Origin: Spinellus fusiger
Lineage: Eukaryota > Mucoromycota > Mucoromycetes > Mucorales > Phycomycetaceae
Direction of reading: 5' to 3'
DNA: 64,000 nt
Assembly (NCBI GenBank): GCA_025094145.1
Contig: JALLLS010000003.1
Span: forward strand, 868,001-932,000
In this document: in pieces, positions 12,238 through 21,365 of the stretch
Numbering within the stretch: the first letter of the stretch is position 1
How the letters are laid out: the number at the start of each line of letters is the position of its first letter
Notes under the pieces: model-generated
Database searches by the model: none
Seen by the model: the letters and a program-made list of their open reading frames with translations, nothing else
What the model was told of the DNA's origin: nothing
Position numbers and translations under genes: made by a program

Positions 12238-13585
12238 CACACCAGGAGATTTTTCTGGCCTTTAATCAGTGACACAATTATCCCTTTACGTCCGAAAATA
12301 TTTTGCCGTTTTATGTGACTGTGTTTAAAATCAAAAGGTTTGCAAGTATCTAAATTATTATTTCCTTTTGTGGATACCTCAATATCAAATTGTATTATCA
12401 ATAGAATATAGTGTTGATGAATAGTATTGTTTATTGTAATAGTATAGATAATACTATAGTATAGCTATGGCTAATGCCTAAGTGCATTCCCTCATAGCAA
12501 TAAAATATATACCCTAAAAGCCTTGTGCTTTATTCTTGGGAGATAGATGACTATGCTCAGGAGTATATCTTAGACACTCTAGACAGTATAGAAGACCACC
12601 TAAGACTGATTTGTGAGTCTTTACTTGCCTAATAACAATACAATGGGTGTCTTGTACATTAGAATAAGCCATAGCTCAGATGAAGACACTACTTACCTTT
12701 TTATCACTAGAATAGCCTTTGTTAGTGTCTATCACCTCCTTCTATTGTTTCTCTTTGTTAATAATGGCACATTACCTTGCTCAGCTATGGTCCTCTTGAC
12801 GAGTACTTGATTGTTATACTGTGGGATTATGGATAACAAACTATGTTAAACAATAACTGCAGTGATTGAGTTGCAATTTCAGGTTTACTTCTTCCTTTTA
12901 TCCACCTTTATAGTGTTTAATTGCACAGTCCATAGGCAATGCCAAGACAGACAGGCAGTGAAAAGGTTCTTTTCAAACACATTAGCCAACAAAACAAATA
13001 ACATAATTTCATTGTTCATGTATTTCCCTTTATATCCCAAAAGTATTCTGTTGCTATGAGACAAGAGACACACAGGACCTCTTAAGGCTGGTTACTCATA
13101 CGGAGATTGATAGAAAAGAGAAGGGTATGGAGTGACAGAAGGCAAACTAATGGTTGTAATAATAATAGCACCCTATGGGAATACAGAAAGAAAACAAGTC
13201 GAGAACAAGAAACAGTCAGCTGTCCAAGTCCTTAAAGCCTATTTTGTTTATACTCTAGGAAGCTGTTTGGATTAAAGTCTATTTTATTAAAGATGTAAAC
13301 AACTACACTGTCTGTTGTTCTTCGTGATTTTTGCCTTTTTTATTTTGTTTGCCTTTGTTTGGCATATAAACCAACAGTTGTGATCTGGTGAGTATATGTC
13401 TATTATGTCTGACATGTTAGTCAGTTTCTATTGTATATTCTTTTACTATAATAAACCCAGTGAATCCGTTAAAAAGGGAAAGACAAGAAGATGCCAGTGC
13501 AAGGGTAATACGACATACATAGAGAGTACATTAATACATCCCGAACTCATTATTTTTACTATTATTCTATTATTAAAAAGGGGCA

Positions 13586-14039
13586 TTGGCACCTAATAAT
13601 ATTGGAGTACGATCCTACCAAGCTGCCAGTTGCTGCCTAGGCACAGGAATAAAGGTAAAAGATGCTGCCAAATTTAAAGGTCATTGTGTTGGTTTGACAA
13701 GAATTTTATATCAATTATTGGAAAAGAGACAAAAAGATGGAGATCTTTTTATGGTTGATGCTGATAAATTTCGAACATCGAGGGTCAACATGATTGATCT
13801 CTCAACCAATATGAAAAGCTCTTCTAACAGTTACTCTTATTTTTGTTCTCAAGATCTGCCACACTTATAACACAAATATCCTCACCAAGGTATTAGTGAA
13901 TTTCAACAGTATTCACCCCTGCCAAGATTATGGAGATGTTTGGAACAGAGATGTGAATGCATCAAAGAATATCTATACAATTGCAGAAGAGCCTTTAAAG
14001 GGTCTCCACCGACTGGTTCCTTTCTGTCGAGAAGCATAG
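13586..14039 (+). pseudogene. TnpB/Fanzor-like RuvC nuclease C-terminal relic (copy 1)
   Basis: Two overlapping frames carry the remains. The first reads KVKDAAKFKGHCVGLTRIL, then KRQKDGDLFMVDADKFRTSRV, the conserved block before the zinc ribbon of TnpB-like proteins. The second reads ICHTYNTNIL, CQDYGDVWNRDVNASKNI and ends CREA-stop; the Asp of WNRDVNAS matches the last RuvC catalytic residue. The zinc ribbon is damaged: Asn follows FRTSRV where Cys is expected, and CHTY and CQDY replace CxxC pairs. At least one frameshift (about 13800-13830) separates the halves. The N-terminal and central regions are not recognisable, so no active nuclease can be made. The family call rests on motif memory; Fanzor proteins are the eukaryotic TnpB relatives often carried by DNA transposons. 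Confidence 0.65.
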
Positions 14040-14057
14040 ATATTCTTTGATGCATTC
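13955..14057. repeat. Perfect 22-bp inverted repeat over the end of the relic frame
   Basis: Arms at 13955-13976 and 14036-14057 (GAATGCATCAAAGAATATCT and so on) are exact reverse complements with a 59-nt loop. The left arm encodes the residues just after WNRD, and the right arm contains the stop codon. The same pair occurs without change in copy 2. In RNA it would form a long hairpin. Confidence 0.9.
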
Positions 14058-14487
14058 ATATCATATATCGCCACATCGAAAGTGGTTTCCTTTGGGATTC
14101 AGATATTTACAGGTAAATCTACATAATAACCTTTATTTATCTAAAATCTAACATAAATATATAATTTATTTTTGCTCCTCAAGTCTATGTCATTTCTTAA
14201 ACAATTGTAGTTCGAGTATTTCCCTTTATATCCTAAAGATCTCCTGGTGTGTAACACTAGTTCATACATCCACTGACTTTTCTATATATTTGAAATGCCG
14301 ACCACCTCACTCTTCTTTCCAAGAAAGGGTGGACAACAAGAGAGACTGCTTTTCTCTGTTTCGCAGTCCCACCCATCCCCACGCCACAGAACAGCCTCCA
14401 GCATGTCAACAGCAGCAGCAGCAACCCTCCACACAGCGTTCCTGCACACCCACCCCACCCACCTTTCCACCCTTGCACCACCACCTT

Positions 14488-15246
14488 ATGCAGCGCTTCC
14501 GTTGTCTTTTGCCCATGCGGCCCACGTCATGGACACCTCTCCGCACCCTTTCCACAGACACAGGAGCAAACACAGGAGCAGACACAGCCTCTGCGTCCTC
14601 CTCGTTCTATGCACCTGGATTTGCTCCTCCTGCCAACAGCCGCACCACACCCAAAGCAGAGCACAAGCGCCGCCACCTCGCCACCTCTCTCCCCTCCCAC
14701 CTCCCCTCCTCCACAAACAAAGGCACGACGACCATCAACAGTCCCCAGAAAAAGTACAGAGAGGCCCTCCGTAGCAAGCGCCACGACTATGCCCAGGAAC
14801 TACTCAAGAAACAGGGCCAGAAAGATGCTGCTGCAGCCACCCAGCAGGCCCACCATGCCACCCGTGCCAGAGAGGCCCGCGAGGCACTGGCCAAGGTCCA
14901 CAGCGAGACCCAGGCCCATGAAGCCCAGGTGCTGTCCATGCTGTCGTTGAACACACTCCAGAGCGAGGAAAGAATGACCCAGCGCAGTGAGCAGCGTCTG
15001 CTGAACCGCAAGACCCATGAGGAGAAGCAGGACGCAGAACGTAGAGCGGGATTGGCTCAGTTGTATGCGTCTGTAGACAGTTTTGTGACCATGGAGAATC
15101 TTGACGCCCGCGTGGATCAGGCCGTGAAGAACAGACGGATGCTGCCGTATGTGGGGTCATTGAATGAGTTGTTGCAGTCGCCGTTGGTGGAGAGGAGCGA
15201 GATAGAAGCAAGAAAGTTGAAACTCCAGGAAGTTGTGGGTCTATAA
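14488..15246 (+). CDS. Mitochondrial small-subunit ribosomal protein mS26
   Basis: Single-exon gene, 252 residues with the chosen ATG, which begins MQRFRCLLPMRPTSWTPLR, an Arg-rich presequence without acidic residues. The frame stays open further upstream to 14290, but that part is Pro/His/Gln-rich and unlikely to be translated. The body is a long charged helix (KKYREALRSKRHDYAQELLKK onward) that ends in SFVTMENLDARVDQAVKN, close to the FITRENLEARVE signature of MRPS26/Pet123. The protein belongs to the mitochondrial small ribosomal subunit. Its start lies only 236 bp from the end of transposon copy 1, so the element may sit within or next to its promoter. The gene is convergent with the PAQR gene, 169 bp apart. 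Confidence 0.75.
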   Translation: MQRFRCLLPMRPTSWTPLRTLSTDTGANTGADTASASSSFYAPGFAPPANSRTTPKAEHKRRHLATSLPSHLPSSTNKGTTTINSPQKKYREALRSKRHDYAQELLKKQGQKDAAAATQQAHHATRAREAREALAKVHSETQAHEAQVLSMLSLNTLQSEERMTQRSEQRLLNRKTHEEKQDAERRAGLAQLYASVDSFVTMENLDARVDQAVKNRRMLPYVGSLNELLQSPLVERSEIEARKLKLQEVVGL

Positions 15247-15415
15247 AGAAACAAAACAAAGAGAAAGAGAAACAAAGAGAAAGGCATGGTATTTTTCCTC
15301 CTCTTTCTCCTTTGCAAGTAGTGTATTCGTTGTATGTTTGTACTGTGGTAGAAGACAAACAAGAAGAAGACAAACAAGACAAAGACAAACAAGGTGTATT
15401 TTATTATTGTTATTG

Positions 15416-16780
15416 TTAGGATGAAAAGTCTACACACATTGCAGTCCCATAAGTGTGCCAATAGAACATGGCCTTCATCATGCCAGTGTAGTGAGAATAG
15501 AGAGCCACCAGAACAAATAAGTGGAAGATTTGATGGGAGGCCAACTAAAGAGACAAACACAGATGAGATTCCTTCTTCTTCTTTGTCTTTGTCTTTAACA
15601 GTGTAGATACATAGAAAGAAAAGGGAGAGACTTGCCCAAATGTTAAATGTGCCTGGAGAGTAACGCTCTGGCATTCTATCCCATACGTATAAGTTCCATT
15701 GTTCACTGGATGGATGGGGTTTACCTGTGGGCATAAATCACAGCCCCTACTATATAGCTTAGTCCTGTTGTGATAAGGTAGAGAAGAGAGATCGACTGCA
15801 GGGACCGGCCTATCCCATACAAGTAGATAGCATGTAGGGTAGGCACCACTCCAAATCCACCCAAGGCAATGAACATTGTGGTGCGTATCCATCGGTAGGC
15901 TGGTGTACGGAAATGCTTCATAAGGGTGATCATGGCCTAAAGATACATGTCAAGTCTACCTGCAGACACCCACGCTGTACCTTACAGTGATGGCACCCAA
16001 CACACTAATGGTCACCAGATAAAAGACTGTATAGATGTATAGATGTATGTGTTTTTTTTTCATCCATTGTGTTAATGTATCGACGCCTTCAAGGAACACC
16101 TACTCTGCAGTGTCGTGTGGCAGTGGAATCCATAGTGCACTATAGGAAAGAAAGAGCCGCTTGTCCTTATTCGCCAAAGCCATTGCAAATCATAATAAAC
16201 CTTACACAATAAGACTGGTAATGCCCGCATAGTCACATCGATTCCAAGTAACAGCAACAGGCTCAGAATGACAGGCAAAACAGTGAAAGAGACTGCTGAA
16301 TCCAAGACATGTCAATGCTCCTAGAATAAACACATAAAAAAAAGCAAAATCCACCCCTGTCAGACTGTCAGGAAAGGGCGGGTGGTAGAAAAAAGCCACG
16401 CCCAGTCCAAAGAAGCCTATCCATCCTAACAAGTGGCTCCATATATTGACTTTGTGGAGGTGAGTGGACTGCAGGCCTTCCTTGTTGGGAAAGAAGAGGA
16501 AGAAGGAAGAAGGAATCTCACCACTCTCATTGTGCAGATAGAACAGGGATTGAACACACGCTCTGTAACTGGGGTTGGGTGGACGGTAGCCAGCTGTAAT
16601 GTAGATATTGTCGTGCATCCACACTGGGAGCTGGTGCCATGTCAGTGTCTTTTGGTGTGGGTGGTTCAGCAGACTGTCCTGTTCTTCTGCATCTTCTGCG
16701 TCTGGTGTGTCTGGTGTGTTTGCTGTGTCTGCACTCGTCTCTTTGGCAGTGGACAGTGGACTGCGTTGGAGAAGAGTCAT
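15416..16780 (-). CDS. PAQR (adiponectin/progestin receptor, Izh-type) protein
   Basis: Seven exons, complement(join(15416..15544,15636..15675,15725..15936,15986..16026,16104..16159,16206..16449,16522..16780)), give 326 residues. Family landmarks appear in order: GYRPPNPSYRACVQSLFYLHNES, spliced to VNIWSHLLGW; then SSLFHCFACHSE and CDYAGI; GSFFPIVHYGFHC; YAHRMPERYSPGTFNIW; and SHQIFHLF. The histidines of LFH and HQIFH and the Asp of CDYAG are the zinc-site residues of the family. Seven membrane segments are expected. Fungal members (Izh proteins) affect sterol, lipid and zinc homeostasis. The first intron (72 nt, 16450-16521) is a multiple of three and open, so without splicing it would insert 24 residues into the HNESVNIW motif. 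The last intron (15545-15635) starts GCAAGT, a GC-AG intron. Confidence 0.9.
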
Positions 16781-17028
16781 AAGGTAGAAAGGCAGATACC
16801 GCTTCTGTCTATTTCTTCCCCCTCCCCAATACCTGGGCTATTTTCAACAGCACCTGTGTACTATAAAAGGAAAGTGGTGGAGACTCAATTCTATTGGATT
16901 CCGTCTTGTAGGAATAAGAGACCAGAAAAAGAGACAGTCTACCTACACCCACCTGCCTTGGAGTGTTCTCTATCCCACACCACCATAACAACACACCATA
17001 ACAACACACCACGTGCACCTGTTCTCTC

Positions 17029-17776
17029 ATGTCTCCTCCAATAGACAGCCTTAATGAAGGGTTCTCCTTACAACTGAGCCAAGTACTCAAGGGAGTCCAG
17101 CAGCAACTCCATGCACTGGAGTAAGTGGCAGAGAACAACGACGCTTCAGCAGTCTTTATTGATCCTCTTGTGCTATAGACAGGCCCAGGCAGTGCTGCCT
17201 CTTCATACACTGCAGCTGTCCGTCAACAAGGAAGAGTGGGCCGTCATGCAAGCCAATGTAACTCTCTGAGCTATATATGTACTGATGCCCTCATAGATGG
17301 CCAAAGTGTCTGTCTACCACACAAAAATACTGTCCCTTCAGTCCACAGTCACTATGCTAAAGGCACGCACACACCAACTCCAAACCAAGGCTAACAAACT
17401 CAAGGCCACAAAACAGCACCACCTATCACAGACAGATCTTATTCTTCGTCAAGAACAAGTCAGAGACCAGAGCATAACTGCCAAAATGATGCTTTCTTCT
17501 TCCTCCTCCTCCTCTCCTCGTGTTAATGCTGTCGATGATGATCCAAAGACTGCTGCTGCTGTTGCTGCTGTCGATGTACAGGTATCAACACACACTCCCA
17601 CTCTTCCTACTTCTCCTACTCCTACTTCTTCCACACCCACACCCACACCCACTCTCCCAGTGACTGCGACAGTGACTGTGAAAAAGGTAAAGAAGAAAGG
17701 ACGAACACGCCAAGTAGAGATCAGAGAAGACACGTCTCCTGCCTGGATCCCCAAACCCAAACAAAAGCCAATCTAA
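17029..17776 (+). CDS. BLOC-1 subunit 6 (pallidin)-like coiled-coil protein
   Basis: Three exons, join(17029..17120,17179..17257,17297..17776), give 216 residues. The first 120 residues form a heptad-rich helix: FSLQLSQVLKGVQQQLHAL, then EEWAVMQANMAKVSVYHTKILSLQSTV and LQTKANKLKATKQHH. This layout and the YHTKILSLQ...LKARTHQL pattern resemble pallidin, a subunit of the BLOC-1 complex of endosomal sorting. The C-terminal 85 residues are low-complexity (poly-Ser, Thr/Pro repeats) and basic (KKVKKKGRTR). Both introns are under 60 nt. The BLOC assignment is tentative, because short coiled coils resemble one another; a kinetochore or Snapin-like subunit is an alternative. It is divergent from the PAQR gene and convergent with eIF2-beta (103 bp). 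Confidence 0.45.
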
Positions 17777-17879
17777 GTACAGAAAAAGAAAAAAAACACC
17801 CTTCTCCCTGGACAATCGACAGCCCTGTTGTCTTACACATCATCATAATAATAGTAGTAATAAAAAATCAGTCACTTTA

Positions 17880-19068
17880 TTATGCTCGGAGGGCACGTCT
17901 GTCTTCCTTCGTCTGTGCCTTGAAACCAGCCTTAATGGCAGAGACAGAGCGTGTAGAACCACAGGACTCACACTGCACAAAGTACAGACGGTTGTCTTTT
18001 GTCATGAGGGTGTCTGGAGACTTGCATGTTTTGCAGGTAACATATTCTACAATGTAATGGCGCAATACATTCTCAATCTGCTTTTGTTGGAAGCGACCCT
18101 TGATGATCAAACGCTGGGCTCCGTCCACAGAGCCATTGGTACCCAATTCCGCAAACAAGAACTGGATAATGTGTTCTGGCTGACGATGGAGACTGTCCAG
18201 ATAAAATAGAATCAACAGCAGCATTCAATAGCCTGTTCTCTTTATAACGCGTGGGGTCCTTGCTTACCGCTTTCCAATGTCAGTCACATTAGCAAAAATG
18301 GTCTTCTTGTTGCCTTCACGGTGGATGGAGGGAGGGACAATGGTATACCGCTTCTTATCTCCTGCCAACTCTGGGTTGTTTTGTCGGAGAATCTTGAACA
18401 CACGGCCAAGCAGCTCATCGTAGGTGTAGTCTCGGTCGCTCTTGAGCCATGCATCGCCACTCTCTTGTTTTGATGTCTCTTCTTCCTCTGCCTTGTCCTG
18501 GTCGCCATTTTCATCTGCTAAATCAGCCTCGAACTCAGCCATACTCTTCTTCTTCTTTTTCTTTTTGAGTTCTCCAAAGTCAAGGTCTTCTTCTTTGCCA
18601 GCTGCAGTCGATTCCTCTACAGCCAATTCCTTGATAAACGAGTGAGAAGGGGGTTGTGACTGTGCCTGTGACTGTGCAGAACTTACTTCCATGGACTTGG
18701 ACTTCTTCTTCTTTTTTTTCTTGAGGTCAGCAAACATGGCCTCAGGGTCCTCTTCTGCTGCCTCCTGCTCCTGCTCCACTGCACGTAGGCCATGAGTCAT
18801 TGCCCATTGCCCATTGTCTATTGTCTATTGTCTATTGTCTTTTTTTTTGGTGTATTGGGTGGCTTACCGCTTTCGACGGGTGTCTCGACAGTCTCCTCCA
18901 CAGGCTCAGGTATGTCTTCAAAGTCCACCTTCTTGGACTTCTTCTTCTTCTTCATCTTGGAAAAGTCCAACTGCTAGGCCGCTTCTTACTTAGCCTGGTG
19001 TTCATTCCTCATGCACTTGCCTCTTCCTCAAACTGCTCCTGGACGGGCTCTTTTTCGTTGTCTGACAT
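17880..19068 (-). CDS. SUI3: Translation initiation factor eIF2 subunit beta
   Basis: Four exons, complement(join(17880..18192,18268..18778,18868..18973,19021..19068)), give 325 residues. Three lysine blocks, characteristic of eukaryotic eIF2-beta and used to bind eIF5 and eIF2B-epsilon, are present: KKKKKSKK in exon 2, and KKKKKKKSK and KKKKKKKS in exon 3. The core follows ([64 protein letters not shown]). The C-terminal zinc ribbon is complete, with CKTC and CESC spaced as usual. The protein is part of the ternary complex that delivers initiator Met-tRNA to the 40S subunit. The first intron (18974-19020, 47 nt) begins GCAAGT, a GC-AG intron; reading it with a GT donor breaks the frame. Confidence 0.95.
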
Positions 19069-19618
19069 TTGATCTTAACAAGGGAAGAAGGTGGACCCAA
19101 AAAGAATAGAAAAAAATAAAAAGTACTAAATGCACCACAAGGCAAACAGTCTACGTCGACAGTGACGTAGAGTGACATTGGGAGTCCGTTCAGGAGAAGA
19201 ATATAAAATAAAATAAAATAAAATAGAGAGGTTCAAGCGCCGTCTTTTTATTACTTGTTTCTGTTTTATTTTCGTTGTTGATGTTGTAATGTGCAGCCAA
19301 TGAGCAGCCGGTCATTGAATAGTGTAGCTAGTGTGTAAAGTGTAGAATAGGTGTGACTGGCAAGATGTCCGTCCTCCCTCGTCCTCCCTCCCAACCCCTT
19401 ATTTTATACTATTTACTTATTCTCCCTTCCTAAACTATAAAACTAGTCTATAGATAGATAGCAAACGGACGGTCTGTGAGTTATATATAGCCAAAGAAGA
19501 TAAACTAAACCACAGCATAAAACAGAGAGACAGGGAGATTTCTTTTTTCTTTTTTCTTTTTTCTTTTTTCTTCTTCTTTATCTTCTTTATCTTTATCTTT
19601 TTCTTTCTCTCTCGTCCT

Positions 19619-20041
19619 ATGAGTAGCAGTAGTGGCAGTGCTAAAGGCTCCGATCGATCACAGCGTCTCTCCCAGACAAGCACCACCAGTCTATTCTCCT
19701 CCCCTTCTCTCCCGGGCACCTACTTTAGCCAAACCTCCCTCGATGATGAGTCCTATGTGCCGCTGGATGTGGCAGGGGACTCTGATGCTGACAAGGACAT
19801 AGTCATCCACACACTGCACGAGTCCCTCCACCTCCACAAGAAGATTCTCGAGAAGATGTATCTGCAGCAAGAACAAGACACTCTTCGACAGGCAGAAGAG
19901 ATCCAGGAAAAGCTGGCGGAGCAAGCATCAAGGTCGCTCCAAGCACAGCAGCAGCAGTTACAAGAGCAGTTACAAGAGCAGTTACAACAGCAGTTACAAC
20001 AGCAGCTCCAAGCACAGCAGCAGGAGATACAACAGCAGCTC

Positions 20042-20073
<32 letters not shown>

Positions 20074-21073
20074 GCAGCAGCAGCAGCAAGAATTAGAAGA
20101 ACTCAAAGCCCAAAGAGAACTCATAGACAAAGACACCCACGAACGCCAACACCAAACCAATGTTTCTCTCCTCCAACACACCCTCGAGGAACAGCGCCAA
20201 CGTATCCAGCACCTCGAATCCACCTGCCACTCCCTGGCCCAAGAAAACGCAGGCCAAAAGGAGGAATACACCAAAATGGAGCGCAACTTCTACTCCTACA
20301 TGCAGTCCATCCGTGCCACCGACGACGACATCTCCACCATCCAGGCAGAACTCACCCACCTCTCAAGCCAGGTCAGCAACCTGTGCATGGCACTGCGCCC
20401 CAGCATCGACCGACGCCAGGCCACGGACTTTTGCACTGCCCACTGGCCACAGTCGTCTGCAGTGTGGCTGGCCCATGTCCCGCGGTCGGAGGACACCGGC
20501 CTGCTGGACACAGCCCACCTGACGCTGCTGACAGAAAAGTACCTGTTTGAGTGTCTTTGTCTGATCCTCGACCAGCCCCTCCACCTCGGCGTGTCTGTGA
20601 ATGCAGCGTACGGAGACGTGGTGGCATGGATGCACGAGCGCCATCCCCAGTGGGCCACCCGCTTCCGCCAGCAGATGACGGCGCTGGTGGTGCGTCAAGG
20701 GGGCGACAAGGAGCAGGCCGCCGTGGAGGCATCACTTGCCCGTCATGTGGACTCCATCCTCCAGGGCCTGGGGTGCATGTACCCATCCATGGTCCATGCA
20801 CCCCAGCACCGCACCAAGATGGAAGGCATTGTGGCGCGCACAGCTCGACTGAACCTGGCCATGAAGGGACAGGAGATGGCGATAGGACGAGTGCCGGTTG
20901 CTGAGCAGAGTGTTTATGATGCTGCTCTGATGAAGGCAGTGAGTAAAGGAAGTCCTGGTGGGACGGTTTTGTTTGTGATCAGTCCTTTGATCATGGCCCA
21001 TGACCCTGAAGACAGTCACGGGTTTGTTCTCAAGGCCAAAGTGTATTGTGTTGACAAGGGCTCTTCTTCCTAA
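19619..21073 (+). CDS. Unrecognised coiled-coil protein with poly-Gln
   Basis: Single-exon frame of 484 residues. A Ser-rich N-terminus (residues 1-60) is followed by a coiled coil (about 60-240) that contains a Gln-rich expansion of about 90 residues (QEQLQQQLQ-type repeats ending in an uninterrupted run of about 16 Gln). The C-terminal 220 residues look globular: TDFCTAHWPQSSAVWLAHVP, LTEKYLFECLCLILDQPLHLGVS, AARLNLAMKGQEM-like helices and a closing hydrophobic strand with GGTVLFVISPLIM and SHGFVLKAKVYCV. I do not recognise the domain. GC-rich codon use and a frame open for its full length support a real gene. The layout would fit a scaffold protein, but no function is claimed. Confidence 0.75.
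20049..20095. repeat. CAG/CAA trinucleotide tract
   Basis: A CAA/CAG run encoding consecutive glutamines inside the coiled-coil gene. It is preceded by imperfect 15-18 bp repeats (CAGTTACAACAG, CAGCTCCAAGCACAG) from about 19950 that encode further Gln-rich heptads. Confidence 0.85.
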
Positions 21074-21365
21074 AGAGTCTTTATTTGCAGTTGCAGTTGT
21101 AGTTGTAGTTGTTTTTTCTTTTTCTTTTTTTAAATTTAATTTATATCTGTGGATCTTATATAAAACGATAAAGAAAGAAGAAAGGAAAACAAGGGCGTTG
21201 TCTTTTTTTTTTTTTTTTTTCTTTCTTTCTTACCTTTTCTCTCTTACCTTTTTTTTCTGTCTTTGAAACTCAAGCGGAATAAATTTTACGTATTTTTTGA
21301 TATTTATTTATTTATTTTTTCTTTCTTTTTCTTGTTATTGTTTCTTGTTTCTTTCCAAACTCATC

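Larger units (their letters stand above)
12238..14251 (+). mobile_element. TA-flanked DNA transposon with TnpB/Fanzor-like relic, copy 1
   Basis: The element is 2014 bp. It begins CACACCAGGAGAT (12238-12250) and ends with the exact inverse (14239-14251); TA stands immediately outside both ends, the usual target duplication of Tc1/mariner-type transposons. Subterminal sequence differs between the ends (TTTTCTGGCCTTTAA on the left, ATCCTAAAG on the right). A second, inverted copy at 37558-38941 has the same ends, and a third, partial copy lies at about 56990-58055. No DDE transposase frame is readable inside. What remains is the C-terminal part of a TnpB/Fanzor-like nuclease, so the copy is either non-autonomous or decayed. 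The left 850 bp is shared with copy 3 but largely missing from copy 2. Confidence 0.85.

Noticed and set aside
14290..14487. Upstream in-frame extension of mS26 to the first ATG at 14290
   Set aside because: The extension is Pro/His/Gln-rich and would bury the clear mitochondrial presequence that begins at 14488.
14295..14784. Alternative His/Pro-rich and Cys/Gly-rich frames over the mS26 5' end
   Set aside because: Compositional shadows; the mS26 frame has a targeting sequence and the family signature.
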